This document shows, piece after piece, positions 48,721-58,211 of a stretch of DNA of 64,000 nt (position 1 is its first letter; each line of letters starts with the position of its first letter). This stretch comes from Arcanobacterium ihumii (lineage in GTDB: Bacteria > Actinomycetota > Actinomycetes > Actinomycetales > Actinomycetaceae). The DNA is taken from the NCBI RefSeq assembly GCF_900604515.1, contig NZ_UWOS01000001.1, forward strand, positions 496,001-560,000, in the 5' to 3' direction. The notes beneath the pieces are model-generated. The model made no database searches. It saw nothing but the letters and a program-made list of their open reading frames with translations, and was not told the DNA's origin. The position numbers and the translations under genes are program-made.

Positions 48721-49482
48721 TCAAAGAATTCCGTCTGCACGCATTGCCGAAACAGCATCCATCACTGCAGTTTCTCCTAAGAACATTGCTTTTTTACGCT
48801 CTTTAAATTCTGGCTTCGCATACGAAATCACTCGCAGTTCTGCACCGGATTGATCAACATCAACGGTGGGAATAACTTCAACAGGTTTTTTACCCGCAGC
48901 TAGAATTTCTTTCATTGATGGAACCTTCGGAGTAAGAGCATCAGAAGTTGCCGAAATTACAACTGGCCCATCCACATGAATCGTCCGAGTTCCTCCACTC
49001 ACCTGCTGAGTTACGGCAAATCCGCCATCGGTTTTCTCCACCGAAACTACATCTTGGAAGCAGGTCCACTTTAAAAAGCCTGCAACTAAGGCAGACATCA
49101 TTCGTGCCCCCTCGTCTACGGAAGAGTCACCGGTAATCAGAATTTCTGCACCCTCGATTCCCGCAACAAGGTTCGCCAGCGCTTTCGCGACGCGAGTCGA
49201 ATTCCACTTTGCAGTTTCGTCGTCGGCAAGGAGAATTCCGCGGTCAAATCCACGTGACATTGCAGCTTTCGTTGCTTTCGAACTTGCAACTTCAGCGGTT
49301 CCCACGCTAACACCAACCAGTTCTTCGCCAAGGGAATCAGCTAGATTTCTACCGAGTGAAATTGCAACTGGATCATAGTCACTTACACCTGACTTCGCCC
49401 GTGACCAATCCACTACACCCTCAGCACTTACAGCTGTATCCTGTGGGTTCGCTGCGTATTTATACGCCACAACAACAGTCAT
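48721..49482 (-). CDS. fixA: Electron-transfer flavoprotein beta subunit FixA
   Basis: 253 residues. ETF-beta signature regions include the N-terminal VVVAYKYAANPQ, SDYDPVAISLGRNLAD and the later GDSSVDEGARMMSALVAGFLKW. It is the first gene of the fixABCX operon. In the cai-fix system of E. coli, FixAB transfers electrons to CaiA for reduction of crotonobetainyl-CoA. SD AAGGA lies 5-6 nt before the ATG. Divergent from a TetR gene, with a 151-bp control region between. Confidence 0.95.
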   Translation of the reverse strand: MTVVVAYKYAANPQDTAVSAEGVVDWSRAKSGVSDYDPVAISLGRNLADSLGEELVGVSVGTAEVASSKATKAAMSRGFDRGILLADDETAKWNSTRVAKALANLVAGIEGAEILITGDSSVDEGARMMSALVAGFLKWTCFQDVVSVEKTDGGFAVTQQVSGGTRTIHVDGPVVISATSDALTPKVPSMKEILAAGKKPVEVIPTVDVDQSGAELRVISYAKPEFKERKKAMFLGETAVMDAVSAMRADGIL

Positions 49483-49633
49483 TTTATTCCTTTCATAATG
49501 ATCGAACTATCTTGAAGCTCTCTCGTATTAATTTTTTGCGATTTTTCAATTTAGCTACGACTTTCGTCCAACTGTTCTATGCTTTAATAGTGGTTAACTC
49601 GTAGCAAGCCTCGAATCGAAAGTAGGGATTTAT
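49483..49633. promoter_or_regulatory. Divergent control region between fixA and tetR
   Basis: 151 bp. The inverted repeat GCTACGA (49554-49560) / TCGTAGC (49599-49605) is separated by 38 bp, and a GTTAAC palindrome lies nearby. These are candidate binding sites for the adjacent TetR protein; no single perfect operator stands out. Confidence 0.4.
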
Positions 49634-50275
49634 ATGAATCTCACCTCCGTGCCTTCACAGCCTTGCCATCCGCGTCGTGTGGAAACAGATAACAAGATTT
49701 TGGATGCTACTCTGCGCTTATATGGCGAATGTGGGTGGTCCAGCTTTAATCTCACCAATGTTGCAGCAGAAGCCAAGATCGGAAAATCAGCACTGTATTC
49801 ACGCTGGCCAACCAAAGACGCATTGCTTCCTGCAGCATTCCTTAACAAAATACGTGTACCGGAGGTTCTCCCTATAGACGTACGCACGATGTTGATATCA
49901 GAAGCCGAATATCGCCTCAATCTATACTTTGGTGAATATGGCAAAGCGGTAAGGCGCGTCCAGATTGATGCTTTCTCGTCGCAGGCACCAGCTCTCGCAA
50001 CGGTTAATGAATATCTATTTGGCCAGCGTAAAAGGGTTCTCCATGACGAATTATGGGAACTAAAACTTAGCGGTAAAATCCCATCAGAAATGTCCATCAC
50101 TCGGTTACTTGATGCGGTTTCGGGCTCAGTGCTCATGCGCTCAATCGAGCTTGCAAAGGAAAACGTGGAATGCTTCATTGGAAAGATTCCTCGGTATGCT
50201 GCTGAAATCGTGGACGACCAATTAACAGTGCTCCACCACGACAGTCACGAGCGAATGCTGCGAATCGTTTCATAA
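49634..50275 (+). CDS. TetR-family regulator of the fix-cai island
   Basis: 213 residues. The TetR DNA-binding fold is clear: ILDATLRLYGECGWSSFNLTNVAAEAKIGKSALYSRW spans about residues 22-58. The rest is divergent. It lies divergent from fixA and convergent with the end of the MFS-to-MBL operon, so it is placed to control both and most plausibly senses the substrate or its CoA ester. That role is an inference from position. SD AGTAGGGA. Confidence 0.9.
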   Translation: MNLTSVPSQPCHPRRVETDNKILDATLRLYGECGWSSFNLTNVAAEAKIGKSALYSRWPTKDALLPAAFLNKIRVPEVLPIDVRTMLISEAEYRLNLYFGEYGKAVRRVQIDAFSSQAPALATVNEYLFGQRKRVLHDELWELKLSGKIPSEMSITRLLDAVSGSVLMRSIELAKENVECFIGKIPRYAAEIVDDQLTVLHHDSHERMLRIVS

Positions 50276-50298
50276 TTATCTCCTTCACAAGCTGATCT

Positions 50299-50937
50299 TC
50301 ACTGGAGGTTTTCGGAATCAGCACGGATCAAAAATGGATTGCGAGCAAACTCAGCACCAAGCAATGTTGCCGGACCATGCCCTGGCAACACGTGCATGAG
50401 CTGATCAAACTGAGCGAGTTTCCGTAAACTTTCACGCATATGAGTCATATTTCCGGTCTCATAATCTGTGCGACCATAGCCGAACGAAAATAACGTATCG
50501 CCAGTAAACATCTTGTTAGCTTTCTGATCCCATAAACAGATCGATCCAATCGTGTGACCAGGGGTCTCAATCACGGTAAGTGAATCGTCGCCTAGAACTA
50601 TTCGATAGCCATCGTGAACCGGTACGTCAATTGCCGTCACTCTATAATCTGAGCCTTCATCTTCGAAGCCGGAGATACGAGGATTTGCAGCCCCGGGAAC
50701 ATCGGCTTCTCCAATGTAAATCGGCGCACCAGTTTTTTCTTTTAATTCGTTTACAGCACCAATATGATCCGAATGGCAGTGCGTCAGGATAATTCCTTTT
50801 ACGTTTAAATGCTGAGTAAGTGCCAATACCAGATCAGGTTCCGCTCCTGGATCGATGACGAACGTTCCTGCGGTATTCGTCAAGATATAGCAGTTTGCAC
50901 GGTAACTACCAACGGGAAAAGAAGTGATCTGAAACAT
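50299..50937 (-). CDS. Metallo-beta-lactamase-fold hydrolase (glyoxalase II-like)
   Basis: 212 residues. The Zn-binding THCHSDHIG (residues 52-60) and later GHTIGSI and GDTLF segments are the MBL-fold ligands. This group includes glyoxalase II and small thioesterases. It is the last gene of the cai-like operon, starting 2 bp after the YaaU-like transporter stop. In this context a CoA-thioester or other ester hydrolase role is possible, but the family does not decide it. Confidence 0.85.
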   Translation of the reverse strand: MFQITSFPVGSYRANCYILTNTAGTFVIDPGAEPDLVLALTQHLNVKGIILTHCHSDHIGAVNELKEKTGAPIYIGEADVPGAANPRISGFEDEGSDYRVTAIDVPVHDGYRIVLGDDSLTVIETPGHTIGSICLWDQKANKMFTGDTLFSFGYGRTDYETGNMTHMRESLRKLAQFDQLMHVLPGHGPATLLGAEFARNPFLIRADSENLQ

Positions 50938-50939
50938 CG

Positions 50940-52283
50940 CTATTTCTTCTTTCTTCCAGTGAAATTTTCAGCAGAAGTTTCAACGAGTGAAAGCCCCTTA
51001 GTCTCTGGAGCCCACACCATCGAAACAAGTAGACCTAGGAGTGAAATCACTGCTCCAGCCATCATTGTGGCGGAAAGTCCATATTTTTCTAGCGCAATTG
51101 GCAATACGTAAATCGATACAACTGTGGCTATGCGCGATAGTGACATCGCCACTCCCATCGCCGTTGCCCTTACACTCGTAGGGAACAATTCGTTTGGATA
51201 AAGCCATTGCAAGTTCCCTGGTCCTCCAGATGCTAAAGCGTAGACAATGAAACAGAAGATGACTCCGCCCATCGCTCCAGCAGGTAATACACCAAGGACT
51301 GCCATCGCTAGAGTCATCAGAGCAAAGCTCCATACGACGACGGGACGCCGCCCCCAATGTTCCGTTAGGATCATCGCTGGGATTGTACCGAGTAAGAAGA
51401 ACATTCCAATGATGATCTCACCAATGAAGGATGCCTTTCCTTCCCCTAGCCCGAATTGATTGATAATCTGCGGACCATAGGTATAGATACCGAACATCGG
51501 TATTGCTTGGCACAACCAAATAATTGCCACAAAAATGACTCGCCACAAATAATTCTTCCGAAAAATGGTCGATAGCTTCGTGTTTTCACATGCTTCGTCG
51601 TCAACCACAACTGAGCGACCAAATACCGAGCGCATGATCGTTTCGGCCTCTTGCCCACGGCCTTTTGATTGCAACCACCGTGGCGATTCTGGAATTGACC
51701 AGCGTCCCAGCAAAATTATCAAACATGGAATCACCGAGCTTGCTAGCATCCAACGCCACCCATTAGGCAAATCAATCATGAAATACCCAACCAAGTAGGC
51801 CACGTTCGCTCCGAGGTACCACACAGCTGCAATGCTTCCCATCGACATAGCGCGAAAGCGGCGTGGTGTAAATTCTGCAATCATCGACGTGGCAATAGGG
51901 TAATCAGCACCAATTGCCACGCCGATTAAGAATCGCATCAGAAAAACTTGGAACGGCGAGGTTAAAAAGAAACACAGTACGGAGAGCAAACCAATTGTTA
52001 CTACATCGACGACAAACATTTTCTTGCGTCCTAGAACATCGGTGATCCACCCACCTAGGAATGCTCCTAAGAACAGTCCCAGTAATGCCGCAACTCCAAT
52101 CAATCCACTCCAATGTGAGTCGATCGATAGTTCTTTGCCCATAGGAACAAGGGCAACACCAATGATTGCAAGCACATACCCTTCGAGAAAAGGACCGCCA
52201 CTAGAAAATACCGTCACTCTCTTGAGGAAACGAGTCATAGGTAAGTCGTCCAATTTAACTGGTTTTTCAACCTCGTAGTTCAT
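50940..52283 (-). CDS. MFS transporter, YaaU-like
   Basis: 447 residues, 12 helices. FSSGGPFLEGYVLAIIGVAL, GADYPIATSMIAEF, RWMLASSVIPCLIILLGR, PESPRWL and the C-terminal GGPGNLQWLYPNELFPT closely resemble E. coli YaaU, the MFS gene located beside fixABCX in the cai-fix region. The partner in this island thus matches the enterobacterial neighbourhood. Direction and substrate are unknown for YaaU itself. Located between MaoC (12 bp upstream) and the MBL hydrolase. Confidence 0.88.
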   Translation of the reverse strand: MNYEVEKPVKLDDLPMTRFLKRVTVFSSGGPFLEGYVLAIIGVALVPMGKELSIDSHWSGLIGVAALLGLFLGAFLGGWITDVLGRKKMFVVDVVTIGLLSVLCFFLTSPFQVFLMRFLIGVAIGADYPIATSMIAEFTPRRFRAMSMGSIAAVWYLGANVAYLVGYFMIDLPNGWRWMLASSVIPCLIILLGRWSIPESPRWLQSKGRGQEAETIMRSVFGRSVVVDDEACENTKLSTIFRKNYLWRVIFVAIIWLCQAIPMFGIYTYGPQIINQFGLGEGKASFIGEIIIGMFFLLGTIPAMILTEHWGRRPVVVWSFALMTLAMAVLGVLPAGAMGGVIFCFIVYALASGGPGNLQWLYPNELFPTSVRATAMGVAMSLSRIATVVSIYVLPIALEKYGLSATMMAGAVISLLGLLVSMVWAPETKGLSLVETSAENFTGRKKK

Positions 52284-52294
52284 CAGTTTTCTCC

Positions 52295-53170
52295 CTATTC
52301 GAACTCGATAATGCCCCAGTTAAGATGTGGTTTTGCTCCTGTCTGTTCAGCATCTGCATCAACTAGTGCAAATCGAAGTTCTCCTTCACCTACTTTCCAT
52401 AATTTCGTTGTGAGAGTAGTTCCGGGCAGAACGGGAGAAGTAATACGAGTCTTGAAACGCTTAATTCGCTCTGGTTCCCCTGGCACAAACGCATTAATTG
52501 CATGGCGCATAACTACACCTGCATACGAAATTGCGTGCAAAATCGGGCGCGGCTGGTCATTCTTAGCTGCATATTCCCAATCGATGTGCTGTGGATGATA
52601 ATCCCCAGACAAACGATAGATTAACGCTTGGTTCTCAGGAATCTTTTCCGTAACCTCTACGTCGGCTTCACGGTCTGGCATTTCAACGATATCCTTCGGT
52701 GGTTTCGGACCTCCCCAACCGCCGTCGTAGATAAGGCAATCCCAAGACTCGTTTGTAAAAAGCAAATTTCCATCGGAATCATAAGAATCTCCGATATGCT
52801 GGGCAAGCAAACCTCTGCCTTCACCACGGTCATAAAGACCTTCAAGTTTTACATGGGTTTCAATGTGGTCAGCCATTTTTGTAATTGGCTGGTGGAATTT
52901 AATATCAAATCCCCAATGAAGCGAGCCAGCGTAGTTGTATCCGTAATCGATGGTTCTGGTCACTGCGGAATCAACAATGAGCATCGCGCCATACATCGGC
53001 AACACTTTGAGTTGAGGATTTCTTTCATCTCCTTCGTTCAAATACTCGAGACCATCTTTACCATCTATACCTGCCCCACAGCCGAGTGCGAATAATTCCA
53101 AATCACGGAATGTGTAATCATGAGGAAACGGACCGAAAGTCTTTCCCACCATTTCTGTATTAATAGCCAT
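52295..53170 (-). CDS. Double-hotdog MaoC-family enoyl-CoA hydratase
   Basis: 291 residues with two hotdog domains: an N-terminal FAS1-like dehydratase part (about 1-140, GAGIDGKDGLEYLN, FDIKFHQPI) and a C-terminal MaoC domain (about 160-290). YRLSGDYHPQHID places the candidate catalytic Asp190 and His195. The position between CaiC and the YaaU-like transporter matches that of caiD in E. coli, so it probably hydrates or dehydrates the enoyl/hydroxyacyl-CoA intermediate instead of the crotonase-fold CaiD. That is a substitution by a different fold, inferred from location. Confidence 0.88.
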   Translation of the reverse strand: MAINTEMVGKTFGPFPHDYTFRDLELFALGCGAGIDGKDGLEYLNEGDERNPQLKVLPMYGAMLIVDSAVTRTIDYGYNYAGSLHWGFDIKFHQPITKMADHIETHVKLEGLYDRGEGRGLLAQHIGDSYDSDGNLLFTNESWDCLIYDGGWGGPKPPKDIVEMPDREADVEVTEKIPENQALIYRLSGDYHPQHIDWEYAAKNDQPRPILHAISYAGVVMRHAINAFVPGEPERIKRFKTRITSPVLPGTTLTTKLWKVGEGELRFALVDADAEQTGAKPHLNWGIIEFE

Positions 53171-53186
53171 GTCTATCCTTCCATAG

Positions 53187-54764
53187 TCATTTCAGTAGTT
53201 TTCGTCGAACTTTTCCGTATTGTCCGCGGGGAAGTTCATCAATAAAAGTGACAATCGTTGGCACTTTAAAATATGAGAGTCTTTTTCGGGCATATTCGAT
53301 AATCTGCACCGCTGTTAATTCCGCACCCTGCTTGAGCACAACAAAAGCTTTTACAGCTTCATCACTGATGGGATCAGGAACACCAACTACACAAACTTCA
53401 GCTATCCCTGGGCACTGGCTTAAAACACGTTCGACTTCCAAAGCAGAAACGTTTTCACCAGCACGTTTGATTAATTCTGACCTTCTTCCCAGATAGAAGT
53501 ACCAACCATCGGCGTCCTTATAGGCGATGTCACCCGAGTTATACCAGCCATCAACAAGCGTTCTGGCAGTCTGCGTCGGATCTTGCCAGTACCCAGCCAT
53601 CAGCGTTTTGCCAGGTACACCCTTAATCCAAAGGGTTCCAGGGGTTTTCGAAGAAACAGGTCTTCCGTCGTCGTCTCTAATTTCAGCGTCATAGCCAGTT
53701 CCTATTTTTCCGATTGACGGCCAGTTGCGTTTTTCACCGGGAAGATCGGTGATGACGCCCACCAAAGATTCGGTGGATCCGTAGTTGTTAAGTAGTCGAA
53801 CTCTAAAACGTTTTTCGAAAGCAAGTTTCTCGGAGTCTAAAAGAGGCAAGAAATAATGCACTTCTCGAATATTATGATTCTGTTCTCCTGGGCTTTGCGG
53901 TTGAAGCAAAATCGTCCGAACCATCATCGCCATCGATTGAATAAGTGTTGCTTGGTGCCTTTGAACACTCTTCCAGAAGGTTGTTGCAGAATAACGTTTA
54001 AATAGGATTAACGTTGCTCCTGCTGTGATCACAGGTAACAGAGCTGACAGTTGGAAATTAACATGAGACACAGCCATAGCAGTTGCATAGCGGTCACTTG
54101 AGGTCATTGAGAGTTCCCAATTGACATATCTACCCGCATGAACAAAGTTATATTGAGTCAGCATCACTCCTTTCGGTGCAGACGTTGTTCCAGAAGTCAT
54201 CATGATCTCAGCCAGCTCGTTTTCAGCGGGAATGCCACCAACATCCAATTGCGCTGATGCGCATTGGTTTTCTCCGACGACGAGCTCCGCTACGTAGGGA
54301 ACACCTTTTTCTTCTTGCTTTTTAGAAAATTCATCAAGATGAATGAAATATGCGTTCTGAATTTTTTCATTCAGCTCAGGGTAGGAATTGAGGTCTTGGA
54401 GTTTTGCCGAAATTGCCAGAGTGGTCACAACAATTTTTGGCTTTGTAAACTTGATGCAGTAGTCAATTTCTTCCTCCGACGACATTTCGTTCATAGGCAC
54501 GAGGACGGCACCAATTTTACTGAGTGCAAGATGTAGTGCTACAAATTCAACTGAATTTCCTAAAAGCACTAATACGCGATCACCGAAATTGATTCCTCGA
54601 CCAATAAGAATCCGACTAACAGAATCTGTGAGAGCATCAAATTCTTCATAGGTGTAGGTAAGGATAACTCCGCAATCAGGATCCTCATAAACCAGAAACT
54701 CACGGTTTGCTTGAGCAATACATTGATCTGCCCAAACTTCACGAAGTCTCATTTTTTCAGTCAT
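53187..54764 (-). CDS. Acyl-CoA synthetase similar to carnitine/crotonobetaine-CoA ligase CaiC
   Basis: 525 residues from ATG 54764. Adenylation motifs: TSGTTSAPKG at 190-199, later NNYGSTESLVG, GWYNSGDIAYKD and the C-terminal lysine near GQYGKVRRKLL. Residue order agrees strongly with E. coli CaiC, for example REVHYFLPLLDSEKLAFEKRF, NWPSIGKIGTGYDAEIRDD and ISDEAVKAFVVLKQG. It would activate the substrate acid to its CoA thioester with ATP. A GTG at 54773 in frame adds three residues. A perfect hairpin lies in the gap upstream (54818-54855). Confidence 0.93.
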   Translation of the reverse strand: MTEKMRLREVWADQCIAQANREFLVYEDPDCGVILTYTYEEFDALTDSVSRILIGRGINFGDRVLVLLGNSVEFVALHLALSKIGAVLVPMNEMSSEEEIDYCIKFTKPKIVVTTLAISAKLQDLNSYPELNEKIQNAYFIHLDEFSKKQEEKGVPYVAELVVGENQCASAQLDVGGIPAENELAEIMMTSGTTSAPKGVMLTQYNFVHAGRYVNWELSMTSSDRYATAMAVSHVNFQLSALLPVITAGATLILFKRYSATTFWKSVQRHQATLIQSMAMMVRTILLQPQSPGEQNHNIREVHYFLPLLDSEKLAFEKRFRVRLLNNYGSTESLVGVITDLPGEKRNWPSIGKIGTGYDAEIRDDDGRPVSSKTPGTLWIKGVPGKTLMAGYWQDPTQTARTLVDGWYNSGDIAYKDADGWYFYLGRRSELIKRAGENVSALEVERVLSQCPGIAEVCVVGVPDPISDEAVKAFVVLKQGAELTAVQIIEYARKRLSYFKVPTIVTFIDELPRGQYGKVRRKLLK

Positions 54765-54817
54765 GGTCAACACCTAGAGCTTGACGCTCTCCTCTTTCTT
54801 GCTCTATGTAGTCGGTG

Positions 54818-54855
54818 GTAAGTGGTTGCTCACCAGAATCGGAGCAACCACTTAC
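54818..54855 (-). other. Perfect intercistronic hairpin between caiB and caiC homologues
   Basis: GTAAGTGGTTGCTC (54818-54831) and GAGCAACCACTTAC (54842-54855) form a perfect 14-bp stem with a 10-nt loop, directly after the CaiB stop codon. No T-run follows, so it could stabilise or process the mRNA or partly terminate, reducing expression of downstream genes. Confidence 0.65.
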
Positions 54856-54857
54856 TC

Positions 54858-56069
54858 TCAGTTCTCGTTTGTCTTTACAGTGCCGTTTTCAATGAGCTTT
54901 TCAATATAGTCAACCGGCAAGCCCGCACGCATAAGCACATCACGCGTATCCTGCCCAAGTTGGGGCATTGGTCGCCAAAATGCTCCAGGATTACGTGCAA
55001 ATTTAGGGAATGTATTAAGTCCCTTAACCGAGGTGCCGTCTTCCTTCATCCATTCGATGTAGCATTCGCGTTGTTTAACGTGATCAGCTGCGAGAATATC
55101 ATCAAACTCATTAACTACTTGAGCCGCAATTCGATTGGCAACGAAATCACGCTGAACATCGTATTTTGAGCGTTCCTTAAGGTAAGCCTCAAGTTTATCT
55201 TCAATTAGTTGTGCCTTAGAACCACTCAGCCAAAGCGCAGCGGTATCCTCAGGGTATTCTTCACTTCCCCACAACTCCCCCAGACCTATTTCTTCAAGCA
55301 AATACTTATTCTGTGGCACACCGTAGAGACAAAGACCAATAAACCCGTCTTGGCATTCATAAATCCCGATACCACAGAGATTTTGGTGCCTTGCACCTGG
55401 CCTAGGATAACGAATACCTTCATTGAGATAATCCATCATATAGTAGGTACCTACTCGCAATAATGTTTCATACATTGCAAGATCAATACTTTCGCCTTCA
55501 CCTGTCTTTTCGACTCGATGCAGTGCTGCCAAAGATGAAGAAATAATCATTAACGAGTTAATATAGTCACCCAAATATGGAGAAATATTCGTTGGCTGTT
55601 CTTGAGTTCCGTTCTGTGCAATGATACCCGCGTAAGCGGCTACGGTAAGGTCGTAAGCAGCAGAATTAACTTGAACGTCGTCGCCCCACTGCCCAAAACC
55701 AGACACATGCACAATCACCAATTTTGGATTGATCTCCCATAGGAATTCATCGGTAATTCCTTTTCTGGCGTAAACAGGACCTTTTGACGATTCGATGAAG
55801 ATATCGGCATCTTTTACTAGCGCGCGAAGAACTTCTTTTCCTTCATCCGTGAATGGATTCATTGAAATTGAACGCATATTGCGGCGTTCCATCTCTTTCG
55901 TCCACTTGGTATCACGCATGGAATCTCCCGTCCATACGTTTTCAACCCAAGTAACATCGGCTCCCCATTCAGCCATAATTGCTGCCGCCGTAGGTGCCGC
56001 AATTTCAACCGCCGAATAGACCACTTTAACATCGTCTAATACACCAAAAGATGGTTTGTTAAACTCCAC
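54858..56069 (-). CDS. CoA-transferase similar to L-carnitine CoA-transferase CaiB
   Basis: 403 residues, class III CoA-transferase fold. The catalytic aspartate is at Asp168 in SPYLGDYINSL, aligned with Asp169 of E. coli CaiB. Further agreements are IEIAxP-like VEIAAPTAAAIMAEWGADV, FIESSKGPVYARKGITDE and the GQYGT-like VHVSGFGQWGDD. It moves CoA between the substrate acid and its reduced or dehydrated product. Between CaiA (10 bp upstream) and the hairpin preceding CaiC. Confidence 0.93.
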   Translation of the reverse strand: MEFNKPSFGVLDDVKVVYSAVEIAAPTAAAIMAEWGADVTWVENVWTGDSMRDTKWTKEMERRNMRSISMNPFTDEGKEVLRALVKDADIFIESSKGPVYARKGITDEFLWEINPKLVIVHVSGFGQWGDDVQVNSAAYDLTVAAYAGIIAQNGTQEQPTNISPYLGDYINSLMIISSSLAALHRVEKTGEGESIDLAMYETLLRVGTYYMMDYLNEGIRYPRPGARHQNLCGIGIYECQDGFIGLCLYGVPQNKYLLEEIGLGELWGSEEYPEDTAALWLSGSKAQLIEDKLEAYLKERSKYDVQRDFVANRIAAQVVNEFDDILAADHVKQRECYIEWMKEDGTSVKGLNTFPKFARNPGAFWRPMPQLGQDTRDVLMRAGLPVDYIEKLIENGTVKTNEN

Positions 56070-56078
56070 AGCTCCTCC

Positions 56079-57212
56079 TTAGCGATAGTCACGAAGCGCT
56101 GCTCGACCGGCAGTCAAAATCATCATTTCATCGGTGCCGCCAGAAACACGATCCACTCTCAAGTCTCGGAAGAAGCGTTGTACGCGATGTTCACCTGTAA
56201 TTCCGACGCCGGAAAGCACCTGGAGCGCATCGTCTACAACAGCGAAAGCCGCATTTGCACAATAATATTTCGCCATTGAGCAATCACCGCGTCCAAGCAA
56301 GCCATTTTCTTGCTTCCATGCAATTTCATAAAGCATGTTGCGCATATTGGTTAAGCGAATTTTCATCTCTGCAAATTTAAGCTGGATCAGCTGATAACGA
56401 CCGATAGCTTCACCGCCTTGAACACGGAGATTCGCGTAACGAGCGGCATCTTCGAAGGCACAATATGCCTGTCCATAGTTCGTTAGAGCAACAAGGAAAC
56501 GCTCAAGATCAAAGTCTTGTACGCCACGACGGAACGCATTTCCTTCAGTTCCAAAGAAATCTTTTTCTTCTAGTTCTACGTTGTTGAAGTACACTTCAGC
56601 ACACGAGTCCATTCGTAGACCCAACTTGTGGAGAGGCTCGCGAGTAATTCCTTCTTTCGTCATATCAACGAAGAACTCCGAGTAAACATCCATGTTGTCG
56701 GCATCACGAGCCATCACGATAAGATATGGAACTTTCATCGCAGAAGTTTGGAACGTCTTGTGTCCGTTAAGAATGATTTTTCCCTCAACGCGGCGGTATG
56801 TTGTTCTCATATCTGACCATGACGAACCTGCGCTCGGTTCAGTCATTGCATAATTGAGCACTTGCTTACCAGTTCCTAAGTAAGAAAAGATTGCTTCCTT
56901 CTGTTCTTCTGTACCCTCACGCAAAACCGTTCCTAATCCAGGAAGCTGGTAAAGAACGTATGTTGGTGCACCAGCACGACCGAGCGCTTCATAAACGGCA
57001 GTAAGCGAAAGCCACCCTTGCTCTAATCCATCATGTTCTTCTGTAAGAAGAATTCGATCAAAACCCAGATCGCAAATCGCCTTTACCCATTTTTCGGGGT
57101 ACTCAGAATTTTCTTCACACTCTCGGAAATAGTTTTCCCAATTTTCCGTTTCCATTAGCTCGGTGAATCCTTCCACCATAAGCTGCTGCTCTTCGTTAAG
57201 CGAGAAATCCAT
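56079..57212 (-). CDS. Acyl-CoA dehydrogenase similar to crotonobetainyl-CoA reductase CaiA
   Basis: 377 residues. ACAD fold: N-terminal [20 protein letters not shown], flavin-contact [13 protein letters not shown], and the C-terminal [17 protein letters not shown]. The residue that is the catalytic glutamate (YEGT) in ordinary acyl-CoA dehydrogenases is Gly here (VSGGT), as in E. coli CaiA. The enzyme is probably a reductase fed by FixABCX, reducing an enoyl-CoA. Overlaps are short: 9 bp to caiB, and 22 bp after the esterase. Confidence 0.94.
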   Translation of the reverse strand: MDFSLNEEQQLMVEGFTELMETENWENYFRECEENSEYPEKWVKAICDLGFDRILLTEEHDGLEQGWLSLTAVYEALGRAGAPTYVLYQLPGLGTVLREGTEEQKEAIFSYLGTGKQVLNYAMTEPSAGSSWSDMRTTYRRVEGKIILNGHKTFQTSAMKVPYLIVMARDADNMDVYSEFFVDMTKEGITREPLHKLGLRMDSCAEVYFNNVELEEKDFFGTEGNAFRRGVQDFDLERFLVALTNYGQAYCAFEDAARYANLRVQGGEAIGRYQLIQLKFAEMKIRLTNMRNMLYEIAWKQENGLLGRGDCSMAKYYCANAAFAVVDDALQVLSGVGITGEHRVQRFFRDLRVDRVSGGTDEMMILTAGRAALRDYR

Positions 57213-57234
57213 ATTTCTGTCTCTTTCCTTTGTT

Positions 57235-58206
57235 TTATTTCCGTAATAGATGACGCCGCTGGAAGAACTCCGCTGCGTGTATTAATGCTTCGCCCGCCGC
57301 ATCAACCATTTTGGAGTAATGCAAAAAGGCATGAATTACACCCGGGATAACATCTAGTTCCACGGATTTGTTACATATTTCAAGCATTTTGGCCAATGCT
57401 TTTGAGTCGTCGATCAGCGGATCAAGCTCAGCAGCCATTACATAAGTTGGTGGCATTGTTTTACTCATGTCGTTACTGAGGAGATCCACGTACGGTTTCG
57501 AATATTCTTCGGGACCAGCAAGTGCAAGATCCTTATAGTATTGAAAATCTTCGCGAGTCAGACCGTCCCATTCACCGCCCATAAGTCGCGCAGAAACAGA
57601 ATCTTGGAGGCCAAACCAGCCGTAGAATAGGAGCAATGAGCTGATAAAGCCCGAGATATTTTCTTTATCTCGCAACATAAAGTAGGTACCAAGGGCGATA
57701 TGAGCACCACCGGAGTCTCCCGCTAGAGAGATATCTTCTACATCAATTCCCCATTTGCCACCGTGCACATGAAGGTATTGAATTACGTCTACGTTTTCCT
57801 CAACAGGTTGAGGATAGACTGCTTCAGGAGCAAGCGTATAATCCACGGAAGCTACGATCGAGCCAGACTCGTGGGCTAATATACGTGTAATTCGATCATG
57901 AGTATCGCAATTTCCAAGTACCCATCCACCTCCATGTGTAAAAACAATAAGTGAATGATCATTTATCTTAGATGGGAAATAAAGGCGGACCGGAACTTTT
58001 CCGTGTCGAGTAGGAATTAACGTGTCAATCGTCTTTTCCATCTCCGGACCGCCTTCATTCCAAAACGCGCGTTCTTTATTGTAGGCAAGCCGTAGTTCTT
58101 CATAACTTTGATCTGTGGAATATGCACCTTCAGAATTCAGTTTTGCTATTTTAACTGCATCATTAATTTGGCTTGACCACATCGATGGAACGTCGAGTTT
58201 ATTCAT
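57235..58206 (-). CDS. Alpha/beta hydrolase, hormone-sensitive lipase-like esterase
   Basis: 323 residues, cytosolic, no signal peptide. The oxyanion motif HGGGW (91-95), nucleophile GDSGGAH (Ser165), Asp in [10 protein letters not shown] (about 267) and His in [11 protein letters not shown] (about 296) form the HSL-family triad. It is the second gene of the cai-like operon, where the E. coli operon has none. It could release a carnitine or hydroxy acid from an ester delivered by the first gene; the substrate is unknown. Confidence 0.88.
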   Translation of the reverse strand: MNKLDVPSMWSSQINDAVKIAKLNSEGAYSTDQSYEELRLAYNKERAFWNEGGPEMEKTIDTLIPTRHGKVPVRLYFPSKINDHSLIVFTHGGGWVLGNCDTHDRITRILAHESGSIVASVDYTLAPEAVYPQPVEENVDVIQYLHVHGGKWGIDVEDISLAGDSGGAHIALGTYFMLRDKENISGFISSLLLFYGWFGLQDSVSARLMGGEWDGLTREDFQYYKDLALAGPEEYSKPYVDLLSNDMSKTMPPTYVMAAELDPLIDDSKALAKMLEICNKSVELDVIPGVIHAFLHYSKMVDAAGEALIHAAEFFQRRHLLRK

Positions 58207-58211
58207 TATGA

